NCBI RefSeq assembly: GCF_033807715.1
Contig: NC_084587.1
Location: 26,201,017-26,265,016, forward strand
DNA: 64,000 nt
Direction of reading: 5' to 3'
Source: Cololabis saira
Lineage: Eukaryota; Chordata; Actinopteri; Beloniformes; Belonidae
Below the pieces are notes generated by a model. That model was not told the DNA's origin. It saw nothing but the letters and a program-made list of their open reading frames with translations, and made no database searches. Positions within the stretch are counted from its first letter, which is position 1. The number at the start of each line of letters is the position of its first letter. The translations under genes and the position numbers were made by a program. Below are positions 1 to 13,500 of the stretch, in pieces.

Positions 1-2094
1 ACGTCCTTACCGTTTTGAGCCAGAGTATACGGCTGAACTATATACGGCCACAATGTTACAACAGGTCCTGGAAGCAGATCTAGTGATTCATAAAAGAAAT
101 TAAGAGTTTCGCGGCAATCATGTGTTATTTAGACGCTGCATCGTCTGTGTCCCGCGGGTGCCCTATGCGCTACCGTTCTATGGAGAAGAGGCTCGCAAAA
201 AACTCCTAATATCTTCCGTAGGACTCCAAATGACACCAAACATCTCTGGGTGAGTATCCGACCATAAAAAATGCCAGAAATAAGGTCCAGGTTGTAAAAA
301 ACCGAACTTTCCCTTTAAACAATGAAAAGTTTAAACCTCAAATTGTAAAGAACTGACGCAAATTAAATAAGTGCATTAACTGAAAAGTAGTTCCAAAAAA
401 GCTTAGAAATATTTAGCTTTAGCTGACTACCCACTAATTGAATAGACAGTATAACAAGCAGTGCACCTGTAAAGCTATTCAATCACCGAATCAAGATTAT
501 AAAGCTGATGTAGCAATCAAAACATCATTATTAACAGATTCAGTTGGTGTTGTCCTGCAAAATACATGAAATAAAAAAGTGCAACAACTGAGAAGTAGTT
601 CCAGAAAGACTCAAAAATACGTAGCTTTACCTGAGAACTTTCCCTTTACCTGCGGAAAAGGCCCGTGACCCACGAAAGACAGGTCCACGAGCCACCAGTT
701 GAGAATCACTGCACTAGGTCATAGTTAAAACCTGATTCTGAAAGCTGCACTCATACAGACACTCAGTCATTTAGGGAATTATCTGTCCTGCAAAACAGGA
801 GTGTCTTTTTAATGTCTGGGAGACAGAGACTCATCACCGTGGAAACAGCTATGGAGTCAGGATGCTTTTGTCCAGAGGGGTAACTCTTAAAACAGGGATG
901 TGCACATGTGTGTTTGTGGCTGACTACGTGTGTTTCGGGGGGGGGGGGGGTATAGATTTCAGCAGAGTTCATTAGTGAGCCGCTCGGGAGGAATGCACCG
1001 ATGACATAACAAATACTAATCTAGCACGAGGAGTTCACTTGTCATCACAATTATAACAAATACATGTTTCACTTGAGACTGATATAATGAATCCAATCCA
1101 GTCGTTCTGTGGTGTGTGACTATAGATAATGTGGGCTGCGGGGACTCTTTCTGCTGGAGGATTTGCCGAAATTGACTTCTTTTAGTATGTGTGCAAAATA
1201 TATATTATTATGCAGAGTGGCGACTGTAGTGCGTTTAACAATAGACTCATTTCTGTTCACTATTATGTATGTGGGAAGTGCTCCAGCAACTCTCATAATT
1301 TATTACTGAGTCAAATGAAAGTTTGATGTGTATTTTCTCTGTTACTTAACCAATCTTATTTCAAGTTATTTTTAGTCATAATGGGGGAGTACGAGGCGCA
1401 CGGTGAAAACGCTTAGTTAAAGCACCATAAAACATTGAGGAGCTTTGTAAAGTCCCTCCAAACTGTGTCCCAACTTCAAACACCTTGTTTAAAAAAAAAT
1501 AAAAAAAATACAATACAAAGGAAATGTTGCGGCCCAGCCACCAAGGGACCACAAGCCAATATTCACATAGCGGTGATGCCGAGACCAGATAAAAGGGGAG
1601 GGTTGTGTCAGGATGGAAGAGCATCCTACATAAAAATCTAAATCAATTTGTCAAACAAGGTGATCCACTGTGGCGATCTCCTAAAATCATTCTACCAATC
1701 CAGTGCAAGGAGATATCGTCACCTACTGGCTTGATTTGGGAGTTTATTATTCAACATCCTCTATTTGTCTTGGTGTTTTGAGGTGTGACGCATTTTCCTA
1801 ATGTCGCTTAATGAGTTTGAAACTGTGTGATTCCTTATGTCTGCACCATGCATTGCTTTCCTTAATCTCCAATTGTGTAGTCCAGACATGGACTAGATTA
1901 CTAGTATACCCTTGAATGTGATCTTTTATAAGGCAAACAAATCAGCACTGGCTCATGACTAATAACCTGAATATATCAATACGCTGCTGTGTTTTAGTAC
2001 GTCTGGGCGGGACTATGGTAATTCATTGCAATAGTATGGGATACGCAAAATTAATAGGATATCCACGGGAGTGTGCATATACTCTCCTTTTTTA
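1..2094. other. No gene recognised (cacna1h intron or repeat-derived DNA)
   Basis: No exon of the channel was found here. Bases 2-103 on the plus strand hold a short open frame, RPYRFEPEY and onward, that looks like a coding remnant of a mobile element, but I cannot name it. A G-run lies near 937-950. The rest is AT-rich with no recognisable feature. Confidence 0.5.
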
Positions 2095-2640
2095 GTCTTT
2101 CCAGAATTGCATTTAAAATGCTCCTCCTGACTTACAAGCCCTTAAATGCAAAGCTCCATCATGTCTTAATGACCTCATAGTTCAACTATATCCCTACAAA
2201 GCTTTTTACTGCTCAAGCTGAAGGTTTGTAGTTCCTAGAGTTTCCAAAAGTAGTGTGAGGCAGAGCCTTCAAGTATCCCATTTTCAGTGCGGGAGGCAGA
2301 TATATCCTCTCTATCATTAAGACTTGGCTTAAAACCTTCTGATGAAACTTTTAAAAACAGTTAGGACTTGCTCAAACACGTACGAGCCATCCCTTTGGTC
2401 ATGCAACTACTACTGGAGGACCTCTCCTGATGCACTGAGCTCTGCTCTTCACTCTGCTGTCCATGTATTTATAGACATTATTGCTGTAAGTAAGTTGATG
2501 GGGAGTTTTTTTACCCTTCAATTTTTTTTCTCTTACCAGGTATCTCTGGCACATATTTTTTGTTTTTGTGTTTGTGTTTCTGCTCTCTTCTCTCACCACC
2601 AACTAGTCAAAGCAGTAGGCCACCTTTTCTGAGCAACTGT
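2095..2640 (+). mobile_element. Degraded L2-like LINE, reverse transcriptase C-terminal end
   Basis: Translated pieces resemble the C-terminus of fish L2/CR1-type LINE proteins: LLLTYKPLNAKLHH early, and LKTF near 2335. Stops and frame changes break the frame. The downstream GGAGGACCTCTCCTGATGCA resembles the 3' untranslated region of fish L2 (Maui-like) elements. The family name is from memory of such repeats. Confidence 0.6.
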
Positions 2641-2799
2641 CACCCACTAACTCATGCATGCTCAAGATGGGGAATTGAATCAAAATGAACATTCAACGTA
2701 ATATGTTGCTTTTCTTATTGAGACTATGTTTTGTGAATTAATTTAATAAGCTTTGCTTCTGCCATCCCCTTTTCAAACAGTGTGTGTTTTGTTTTGTTA

Positions 2800-2936
2800 T
2801 AGTGTCTGTTGTTGGTATTGTTGTTTGTTCTGTCCAATGGTGTCCTGTAACTTTCTGTTCTTGTTTTGTAGTACGAGAGTTGTGGTTTTGTTGGTTTGAA
2901 ATAAATAAAATGATTGATTGATTGATTGATTGATTG
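2800..2936 (+). mobile_element. LINE/SINE 3' tail with (TGAT)n end
   Basis: AAATAAATAAAA followed by six TGAT units is a typical retroposon tail on the plus strand. It may belong with the L2-like fragment upstream. Confidence 0.5.
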
Positions 2937-3988
2937 AATTGGCATTATAAAAATATTATTATACAAAATTGGCATCTATTGCATTTACTAGAACTGAGCT
3001 TCTTTGCTTTCTTTGTAAAGAGCACGGAATATTAGTTTAATTGTGAGTGCATGTTATATAACTAAATTAAAGTGGATTGCAGTACGAGATTTGTGTAGCT
3101 CATCTGCTTTTTTAAACACCCTGCAACCCAGGGTTCCCGCTAAAACTCATGAGATCATGATAGTGAGAAAATCCATCTAGCCATATGATTGGGGTCAGAT
3201 CCCAGTGTATGCAGCAGCATCACATACTGGCATCTACAGCTAACCTTTAATTACAATGAGTGTCAGCAGTGAAAGCTCCTACATATTAAGCATCACTTGT
3301 ATCTCCCCAAGTGTTTCTCCACTGAAACTGAGCATAGTGTGGCAATGAATGCTACCTTCAACTGGGTTCAACCAGACTCTGATGCAACAACTGACTCTCC
3401 TGGTAGAGGTTTACTGGTTGGGGTTTAAGTTCGTCCATTAGGGGACGGATATATATACATAGATGATTTTATCAACTGACAAGCTTGTGAAAGCACAAGC
3501 TATACCAAACATCAATTTCCTAGATGGTTCTGCATAACAAGTCATGCTCTACTGTGTCAGGTTAACATTCTAAGCCTGCCAAATTAAAACCGCCCTCATA
3601 TTGCTGAAGGAAATCAAGGTGTAATCAGCTGATATTTGATTACTCCTTCTGAGTGAATCTTAATGGGTCTTCATGTTAATACAGCGGAAAATCATGAAGA
3701 TTTGTTGTCTGGCTGAGAAGTATTGTGAAATAGTTTTTCCCAAAAGAATACATGTAATGAAATATAAAGAGATGACTCTAATTACTTAAGAGCTACAGAA
3801 GCAGAGGCAAATGGAGGCTTTGTTCATCAGAGGAATATGTGCTGATGGTGTTGCTGTGGCGCAGTGGTCCACGCTTTGATAACAAGCTGCATTTCTACAC
3901 TTTCATCCCTGTAACAACCACGGCACAACAATGTAACCTTGAGAGCTTTTACACACTCACAAACAGACACACATCCATTCATTCTCAC
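2937..3988. other. cacna1h intron, no feature recognised
   Basis: AT-rich sequence after the I-II linker exon, with no channel exon, RNA gene or clear repeat. Confidence 0.5.
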
Positions 3989-4550
3989 CGTGCTCAAGCA
4001 CCAGCTGTGGCAGTCTATTGGTGGTCTCCGTGGCAACTAGCTTTTTCTGGTCCCGGTTTTTATCATCCAGGTGACTGAAGAGGGGTGTTATGAAGGGGTA
4101 ATTAAAACCATTCCCTCCATTACTGACGGTGAGCTCGGGCTGATGATGCTGGTGATGAACATAATGAAGCTGATGAATGTGCGACAAGTCATTGGGGGCG
4201 TGGCCGGAATGCCTGTTGGCAAGTCCATTCATCTCTCCGGCCCCGCCCCCTCTGCAGGATCCACCCCCTTGGTCTTTGCGGCACGGCCATACGCAGTGAA
4301 AACGTGTGCACGTCTGCGTGCACCAACGGGAGAGTCGTCTCCACGCCTTGCGGCCCAGGTGAGCCAGGTACCGGATGATCTCCTCGTAGCAGCTGCCCGG
4401 CTGACTGTCGCTGGCCAGCGTGGAAGCCGATTGGTGAAGTTGTCGGGCTCGTTGCTCCGATTTCATTAAGGCGTGTTCCCTCTGCTTCGTTTCAGAAAAC
4501 TGGGTTGCTATGACAACCAGGCACAGGTTGATCATGAAGAAAGAGCCCAC
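3989..4550 (-). CDS. cacna1h: cacna1h coding exon 8 (IS6 end and I-II linker)
   Basis: The exon starts [20 protein letters not shown], the end of IS6. It continues with [15 protein letters not shown] and [20 protein letters not shown], the helix-loop-helix gating brake of Cav3 channels. A Gly-rich stretch and a His-rich run ([14 protein letters not shown]) follow, equivalent to the poly-His segment of mammalian Cav3.1/3.2. The chosen donor is GTGAGA at 3988. Beyond the brake the linker diverges strongly from mammals. Confidence 0.88.
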
Positions 4551-7500
4551 CTGGCGAGGATATTGCAAACATTAAATAAAGGAGCTGCTAAACAAGTTTA
4601 ACTGATATAGTTAAAGTCAAAATGATGAGCCCCCAAGGAACCAAATAGTAAATGGAATCTATTTACATAGCACTTTTCATGTAATTCTGAAAACTCAAAG
4701 CACTTTTACACCAGCAGTAACATTCACACAGTATTCACTTTAGTCTATAGAGAGGTATGCAGCTTATTTCTATTGAGTCTAAACTATGTTTTATCTTCAT
4801 CATTTCAACCTTACTGAAAAGACTTCATAAACAAGTCACTTAAACACTTGATTGAGAGACTCTTAATTAATCCTCTAGGAAATCATCTCACAAAACCAGA
4901 AAAAAAGAAAAAAGAACCTGGAAGATAGGATAAGGGATCCTCATATGAAGGGAGAAGGCTGTATTTGCAATTTCCAGTGGCGTGATGCATCATTGCAAGA
5001 AAAAGGAGACTTATTTTGTTAAAAACAGGCCTGGACATGGTCAACAGTACAACATTTCCCAAATTTTGGAGAAGATAATTTAGACACCTGCAAAGTGAAG
5101 TGATTGTAACTGAACTGTTTTTTTTTTTTCTGGATGATTCAAGCATGACTGTTTTGAGATTTCTTCATTGTGCTGCCTTTAAGGTCACGTTGCAACAAGA
5201 GCTTCATACCTCACACAGTGGCACAGCTAGTGAACACGTGAAACATGAAAAAGGAGCTTTGTTAGGCTCTCCCTTGGTCAGATGATGCACATGGGTGCTG
5301 ATTTTATGTGTCAAAGAACAGGAGAGGCCTTCAACCCAAAAACCACACAGTTCCCATGTCTAAACCTGGTGATGGGAACATACTGCTGTGGGGATGTTTT
5401 GCTGTTTCAGCCACAGGGAACCTTGTTCAGGTACATGGGATTATGAAAAAATAAGATTATTTTTCAAAATATTGATATTCTGAGAGATAATATAAAGAAA
5501 ACGCTCCCAGTCTATCTTTACGTCACGGCTGGGTCTCTCAAAACGACAGCGACTCAAAACATTTAGCAAGAAACCAAAATCAACATCCTGGAGTAGACCT
5601 CTCATAGCCAAGATCTCAATCCTATTGAGGATTTGCAGCGGAAGCTCAAGGTTAGTGCTTATACTGAGAAACATTGGAAGAATGAGCTAAAATCCCACAA
5701 GAGACAAAACTTAGTTGGGAACAGCCATAAGCAATTGTTGTCAGCAGTATGTAAACCACAAAGCCTTCACTATTGATTATTGGGCTAATTATTGGGCTTT
5801 ATTCTCGTTTCCATTAAAGACATCAGTAAAATATCTTAATTTAGCCAAATGGATAAACAAAGTATAAACCCCTATGGTTGTTTCTAGGGAGCAGTGACAG
5901 ATTTTGTTTGATTTCATAAAGGGGGGCTCATAATTTTTACCTTAACCACATGTGTGTGTTCATCTGTAAGCACTTACTATGATGAGAAAAATGAAATAGA
6001 TGAAGTTGTAGAAGGAGTGTGCATCCATGACATAGTACATGATGTCTACCCAACCTTCAAGCGTAATTACCTGTATGAAAACAAGCAATCAGACCAAAAG
6101 TAATCACAGCAGTGTTTAGTTTGTGTGTAATCACAATCATTAAGTGATTAAAGATGTCTTTCCTGTTCATGAATTCTGCAGATGTTTACCTGAAAAATGG
6201 CAATCCATGCATATCCAATGTTATCAAAGTTAATGGCTCCCTTGTGTGGGTTTACATCTCCGGCCCGACACTCATTGTAATACTGGTACCAGTTCACACA
6301 TGACCCCGGCTCATCTGTTCCCAATCCCATCTCTGAGTAGGCTTCCTCAGCACCCAGGAAGCAGTAGGTCCCAGCCACGCGGCGGCGAGGCACATCCGAG
6401 CACCGAAGCATCCCATTGTCTCTCTCCGTGGAGCAGATGAAGGGGTGGTCGTCTGAGCCGTCCGGCTGGTAATAGCCTTTCAGGAAGGTGATGTTGTATC
6501 TCCTGAAGATGAACAGCAAAAGAGAACATGCAATTCTTTTTTTTTTTCATTATTATTTCTAACATTACAAGTTTAAGCCCTTGATGCCCTATATATGAAA
6601 TAATACACAGAAAAGTATGTTTTTCTAAACTCAAAGGGTTTACTACGTATATATTGAGAAAAAAACCACTCCCAATTAAGTCGTTAACAGTTTTCTAATT
6701 AATATTTCTTGTACCGCCATCAATACTGGGGTGATTAGGGCCCTATTGTATCTGTAGGAATTTTTTTTCCTTTTTTTTTCGATGAAAGGAAGGCCTTTTT
6801 GCCCCCCTAAACGTGCCCCAAAAGTCACCAAATTTTGCATGCAAGCCAGGCCTGACGAAAAATTGGATATTTCATGGTTTGCATTAATGGGCGTGGCCTA
6901 ATGACTCAACAGCGCCCCCTAGAAAACTTTGTGCCTCAAGCCCCACGATACGGTTTGATGTACATGCACGAAAATCGGTACACACCTGTATCATGTCGCA
7001 ACTTAAAGAAAAGTCTCTTGGAGCCATGGCCGAAACCGAACAGGAAGTCAGCCATTTTCAATTTAATCGTGTAATTATGGCGCAATTTATACCATTTCTT
7101 CGGCCGCTTCTTCGCCCGAACCGTAACGTGCACCCAGGTGTGTTATACATCAAAATGTGCGTCTCAATCCTGCGACCATGCGCATTACTTTTCTCAGTCA
7201 AAAGCATTACCGTGGCGACGATAGACGCCAAAAAGCGTGCCCCCCCTTCTTCTGATTGGTCGATATCTGATAGTTCCTATTTTCTGCCATAACTTTTGAA
7301 TGGTTTGACATAGAGAGTCGTGGCTGGTGTCATCCGTTAAATGTCCAGGCCTGAAGAATCTACATACAAGTCATACAAGTGCTTCCACTGCAGCACGGCT
7401 GAACGTGCACAAGGGTGCGAGGGCCCGTTCATCACAGCTTTAATTTTATTTATTTTACCATTTATTGTACCTATTTTTCAGAATTAAAAATGCAATAGAA

Positions 7501-10500
7501 ATGTGAGCTACCCTCATAAAGACCTTTATAAAAACATGCAGCAGTCCTGGGCTACACATGCCCCCTCTGGCCAGCCGGGGCGGCAGATTGGGTGGGGAGG
7601 ATCCGGCCGGAATAACGTGATCCTTCCACGCGCTACGTCCGGCCGGAGAAACCCCACCCTGTTGGGTGAAAAGAAGCGGCCTGCTCACTCCTCAGGTTAA
7701 GGAGGAGACCTGAGCTCAGTACAGGGCCCTCCCAGGGTTGGTAGAGGGAGCAATGCCCAGGACTGACTTAGGTAGGAGCACCGGGTGATAAAAATGGGAA
7801 AAAAAAATAGGGATAAAAAATATTTAAAAAAAATATATATATATACGGCACCAGGCATTAAGGCGTTACAAATACTATTACAACTATATAAAAGTGCATG
7901 AGCAGGTGTTTCTTTCACAAGCTGATAAAACGCTGATGGCGTTTTGGAGGGAACATGAATGTTACTGATTGTAGCTCTGTTTTTCCTGTTTCATGTGTAA
8001 AGGTTTTATTGTTGTTTTTCACAAGGAAGCAAGAAACATGCAATTAGGCAAAAACTACATAAAAACATAACTGAAGTGAATACTTGTTTTATAGGATGTT
8101 TAAAAGACACACTGAACAAATTCACTTATAGGGCACCTTGGGTTTTTTTGTAAGTAAAATCATTTTTCATTATTTGTATTATCATTAATTCTATTATTGT
8201 ATCCACTAACGGTCAGTTTACTAGAATTATATCAAACAAACAAGGGGTCTGAAGGAGGAAATGAGGAAACAGAAAGAAATATGAATGAAGCAGAAAGACT
8301 AAAATACAGGGAATGAGCAGTGGGGAGATAAGCAATCAATCATACGGGGTTTAGACAGAGGTCGCAGTGAAACACTGCTGCCTCATTTCTTATTAGAGAA
8401 GGTCATTTTACTGTTCACAAAGAAGAAAAAAAAACAAATTGCAACACTGATCATAAAAATCTATAGTTGGATTAGTTATGGATAAAAAGTTAAAGGGCAT
8501 TTTGCAGATCAAATGTGAGCCACATAAAAGCAGGAGCAAAACAGTTGGCATGTATGAGGTTTTTGCTTTTAAAGCTAAAATATTCCACTTTTTACCAGAG
8601 CAGTTGCTGCTCCCAGAAACACAGCACTTAAGCCTTGTTATTGTTCGGTACTGGTGCCTGTGTGGAGCTCCACATAAGACCCTGGAAACATGTTTGTGGA
8701 AATGAAGCCTCTGTATCACTGTTTTGAATGACTAAAGTTTATTGTCATTATTATTGGTAGCAGGATTTATTCTACTTACAGTGGCAACCTCAGTTTGTTT
8801 TCCAGGCGAGCGGCAGCATGCTATAGCTCTGCCAGTAGTGTTACAGGTACGTGAAATGAGGAGATGTCCGGTTCAGGAGGTGAATGTGATGTTACCTGAT
8901 GTCATGTGACCATGTCTGTGGGCGTGAAGGCAGGGGTAGGAGTGAGAATAATGTTGTAACACCAGCAGTGAGACAGTAATGGAGCGTGACAGGAGGGAGA
9001 CATAGTGAAACAAGGCTCTTCTGTGGAAACAGCCACCAAAAGTCCACCTCTGAGTAATAACACAGTAATTTCATTTAGCCCCTTTAACCCCCTCAATTGC
9101 CACTCTCTGAGGCATTAAGGGCCAACAAAAGACACAGTTCCACATGATTACCTCCAGAACAGAGATGATTGGAGCATAAATATGATCAGACTATTGAATG
9201 AGCCTGGTACACTAGTTTGTTGTGGCATCAGCCTGTTACTATAGAAACTCACATCTTGACATCGCCTCCTATGAAACAGCGGTTCCTCAGTAGCCCCGCC
9301 CATAGCTGCACTCCAACAACGCCAAAGATGAAGAAGACAAAGAAGCACAGCGCCAGCACGTTGCCCAGCATCGGAAGTGTGTCGAGCAGCAGTGTCACCA
9401 GGATACGCATACCTACAAAAACACACGCAACGTAAACGCCAATTTGTGACACTTAAATGAGCAAAACTCTGGATATGAGTGCACTTAAATTCAAGGATCT
9501 GTGTCAGGAACAGGAAACATTAGCAAAATCTCCTCATGTACTGTGCAGAAAATTTAAAATAATTAAAGTTCAAACACTAATAACTCAAAACACATACTGA
9601 GAACAGTCTTCATTCCTGCTTGCAGGTTTCTGGGTAGTTCAAATGGTTCATTAAAAAAAAAAGGAATTGGAACGAGTTGTGCCAAGGTGACATGGCGTAG
9701 TAAAGAAAAACATGAAGTTGGCTGCATGGGTTGTGTGCTGAGCTTTTGAGGACGGCACATGCATCACAATGATTTGTGTGACTTTGCTCTCTGTGTCCTG
9801 ATTTGTTTACAGTTGCATTCATCAAAGAAAGAGGAGCAGATGTCAACAGATGTGTAGCTTCTGTTCCAAATTTTAAGGAATGAAGTAGAGTTAAACAGTG
9901 TGGTCAGAGATTACAAGGACAGTTAATGCATTTGTCATTGTCTGTGCTGACTGGAGGGCATTTTAAACAGAACATGAGCTGTGATGAAATTGCACCTCCT
10001 TCTCTGCATGTTCCAATTAAGTGAATGTTGATAGGACATGCTGTAAGGTTGCAGAGACATCATATTGAATGTTTCGCCAATTCAGTTGTTTTCTGCAGGT
10101 TGAACCCCAAAGACAATTGCAGTGGTATCTTTCCTCTGAACTGTAACCACATTCTCTTCCTGATTGTTTCTGCGCTTTATGTCCCCAGTCTGTTTGTCAG
10201 TGGTTCAAAAGTACAATCAATTACAGTAGGCTGCAGCCAACTCGGTGACTGGTCCGCTCAAAAGCTTTGCAGTTTGAAGTTAGTCTCCTCATCTCATCTC
10301 TCTTTATGTTCGCTAAATCCTGCACTGCTCTCTCAACTGGGACGTGAAAGCAATTTCAAAGTTTAACGCACCTTTATTATGTTTATTTAATGGATCATGG
10401 TTTTACTTTTACTCTAGGCATCTACTAGAACAGGTGTACAAAGGTTCATGCTAAAAATATATGCATTCTTGAGATAAATGCTTTATGCATAGTCTTAGTT

Positions 10501-13500
10501 TCTGTCTCTTTAAGCCTGATTGAAGGGCATTGACCATTCAGTTGTGGCAGCGTGTTGAACATTAGGTTTGTAAAACCTGCACAGCACTGACTTTAAGTAA
10601 TGCACAGCGCATGTTTGGTTAGACATCCTGCCTGACCTTTGCACTAGACAATGTCACTTTAGCTGCATTTCAGATGTAGCAACCATTTACCAGAACGTAA
10701 AACTTTTAAGAGGTCCCATCCTCAACCCTGTCTGTTTTCAGAACTTCAAAAGACATATTGTACCCTTGGAAACAAAACTAGTGGGCAGGGAGTGAAGCTC
10801 CCACCATTCAACATTTTCATTTGTTGTACAAAGTCTGTGAAATATTTCAATTTAAGTTGTACTAGAGGAATAATGGTTAGGTGGGCTGTAATGACGTCTC
10901 TTCCCTGAATGGCTTAAGGCTTCATTGACAAGATTCATTGACATAAAAGAAATGAAGCTTTTGGGGTCATATTTTGGACTGACCTTTCTCCCTCCTGTTT
11001 AAAGGCACTTTTTAAAAGAAAATACAGTAAAAAAGAAATCCTTTTCCATAAAGGTTTTGCTCTATTTGGTATTTCCATAAGGTCACTAATTTCTCTGAAC
11101 TTGACTGGATTGGTTCACTTGAATTTAGCCTCTATAGAGCTCATTATGGTCACGCTGAGGTGTCCACCTGCATCATTCTCCTCACACACAAGGTAAAGGA
11201 TTTGGGGGTATTTAACCAACAAAAGGACCTTGAAAAAGCTAGCAGCACATAGCTCTTTAATGTTACAGTATGTGTTGGCTGAATAAAAAGTTCGTTAATC
11301 TGGAAAGGGGTTGACAACAATCCCTTTCATCACAAAGAAGAGCAGAGGGGTCGCTGTGAAAAGCAATGAAAGTTGGTGCACTGGGCAATATTCATTATTT
11401 CTACACAAACTTTCCCTCCACTACAAACCAAATCTTTGTCCACCATGACTTCAGTTGTTTTCACAGCAGAATAACGCAGAAAGGACCCACAATGGCACAT
11501 AAAGACCATGAAGAAAAACTAAGACCTCAGATTGTTCCACATATATCTTAAATTGACCCCCAAGTGACAGCAGCATATCTTTTTCTTCCTCTTCTTTCAA
11601 GCTTTTCCCTTTAGGGATCACCTCAGCGGATCATCCGTTTCCATCTCCCCCTGTCTTCTGCATCTTCCTCTGTTGAGCTGCTGAATGTCTTTCATCACAT
11701 CCAGAAATCCGCTCTTTGGTCTTCCCCCTTTTCTCTTACATGGCAGCTCCATTTCCAGCATCATCTACCAATATAATCACCGTTCCTCCTCTTTTTACTA
11801 GGCTGCGATGTCCAAACCATTACAATAGTTTCCAATTACTTCACTCTCAAACATTTTCTAACCTGGACTGTTCCTCTGTTGGTCTTTTTCTTGATTTCAT
11901 CCATCTTCATCACTTCAAAAGAAAATATTTACATCCTCAACTCTGCCACCTCCCCTCTCTTCACCTCCTGCTTCGTGTTTTTCGCTTAGTGAAGTGACAG
12001 CAGCATCTACATATAACATGTACTCTAAAATTATATCTATAACATACATGTACACTTGCAAAGCACTGATGCGGGGTGATTGGATAACCATATTCAAGCC
12101 GTCCTATGCTCCTATGTTGCTGGCTACTCATATCTGTTCAGTCTGTGTTTTGCCACATTGTCCAACTCCAACACACTAATTCTGGTTTCTTTAAGATCTG
12201 ATGGTTTACATTTATAACAACAAGTGTCCTGCCTCAGACCTTCATGCGAATGTGACGCCCCTCTGCAGTGGCACACACTGACACCCCAATTCCTTTCAGC
12301 ATGTGTCGTTTGTATTATCAACAGAAAACGTCATATTTGTGAGACCACCTTCAAGAGAGAGAGCTTTGGCTGAGGTACGAAAGAAACAGTTCAGAAGCGT
12401 GGGCGACCGCAGCTGTTATTGGTGACATTTAGCTCCAGAGGATGGCAAACACTTGTGCAGCTACATGCTAATAGATCAGGGACTTCTGTCACTCTCCTCC
12501 ATTGTTGCTGATTGATTTTTGCTGCGCTGCTTTTTACAGGTCGATGGCAGTGACGCTCGGTGTTTGTGTACGGGCAAAAGGCCACATTACTTGTATCCAT
12601 TCTCACTCATGTCCCACGGCCATTTGTCGGATATAGATTCGATGTAGGACCCCTTAATAAAGTGACACAAATCTCATCTTAAAATCAGAATTGATGATTG
12701 GATTTTGGTGTCCACACAGCCCTAAAAACATATGTGTCATATCAGTAAACAAACTCAGATTTAGGTCACTTCACTAGTGTGGACGTGGTCCGGTGAGTGC
12801 CAAACTAGCTGCGAGGCAGGGTTTTTGCAAATGTGTTATGGTGAGGTGGTTAAGAAAAGATGAAAGAGCCTGAACAGGGTGCTTGAGGCGTTTCAGAGAT
12901 CTCTCTGCTGTGGGAGAGATTTACGTCCATCGTGTGGACTTCGGGAATAGTGCAGTAATGATGCAAATGTTTTATGCATAAAATAGCATAAAACACACTG
13001 GAAAAAGAAAAGAAAAGACATCACAAAGTCAGCACTTTATGTCAACTGCATAGGCAATGTTTCATTTACGACCCGTCGTGCTGAAATACAAAGACAGCTC
13101 AATAAAAAACGTTAAAGAATCATTTCGGGGTGAGCTAAAAGCTAGAGCAGTAAGAAAGGACACACACTCACTGGGAACTCTGTTGATAGCTCGTAGTGGG
13201 CGGAGAACCCGGACGGTTCGGATAGCTGATAGGCTGACGTTGTGTCCATCCAGCGAGTACTCCAGCATTCTGCAGGGAGGAAAAGCCGCCAACATGTTTC
13301 AGGCACCCTGAGCAACTTGACCTTGAAAAACCCTGAACATCTACAGGGAATGCATTCTCTGGGATACACATCCTTTTAACCACAAATCACTGAGGTCTGT
13401 GTCTCTCAGGACCAAGTGATGCGATTGTCATTCTATGACGCTTCCATGCACACACGCACACACACGCACACACACCTCTACTTGTGCGTCTCAGCATGCT

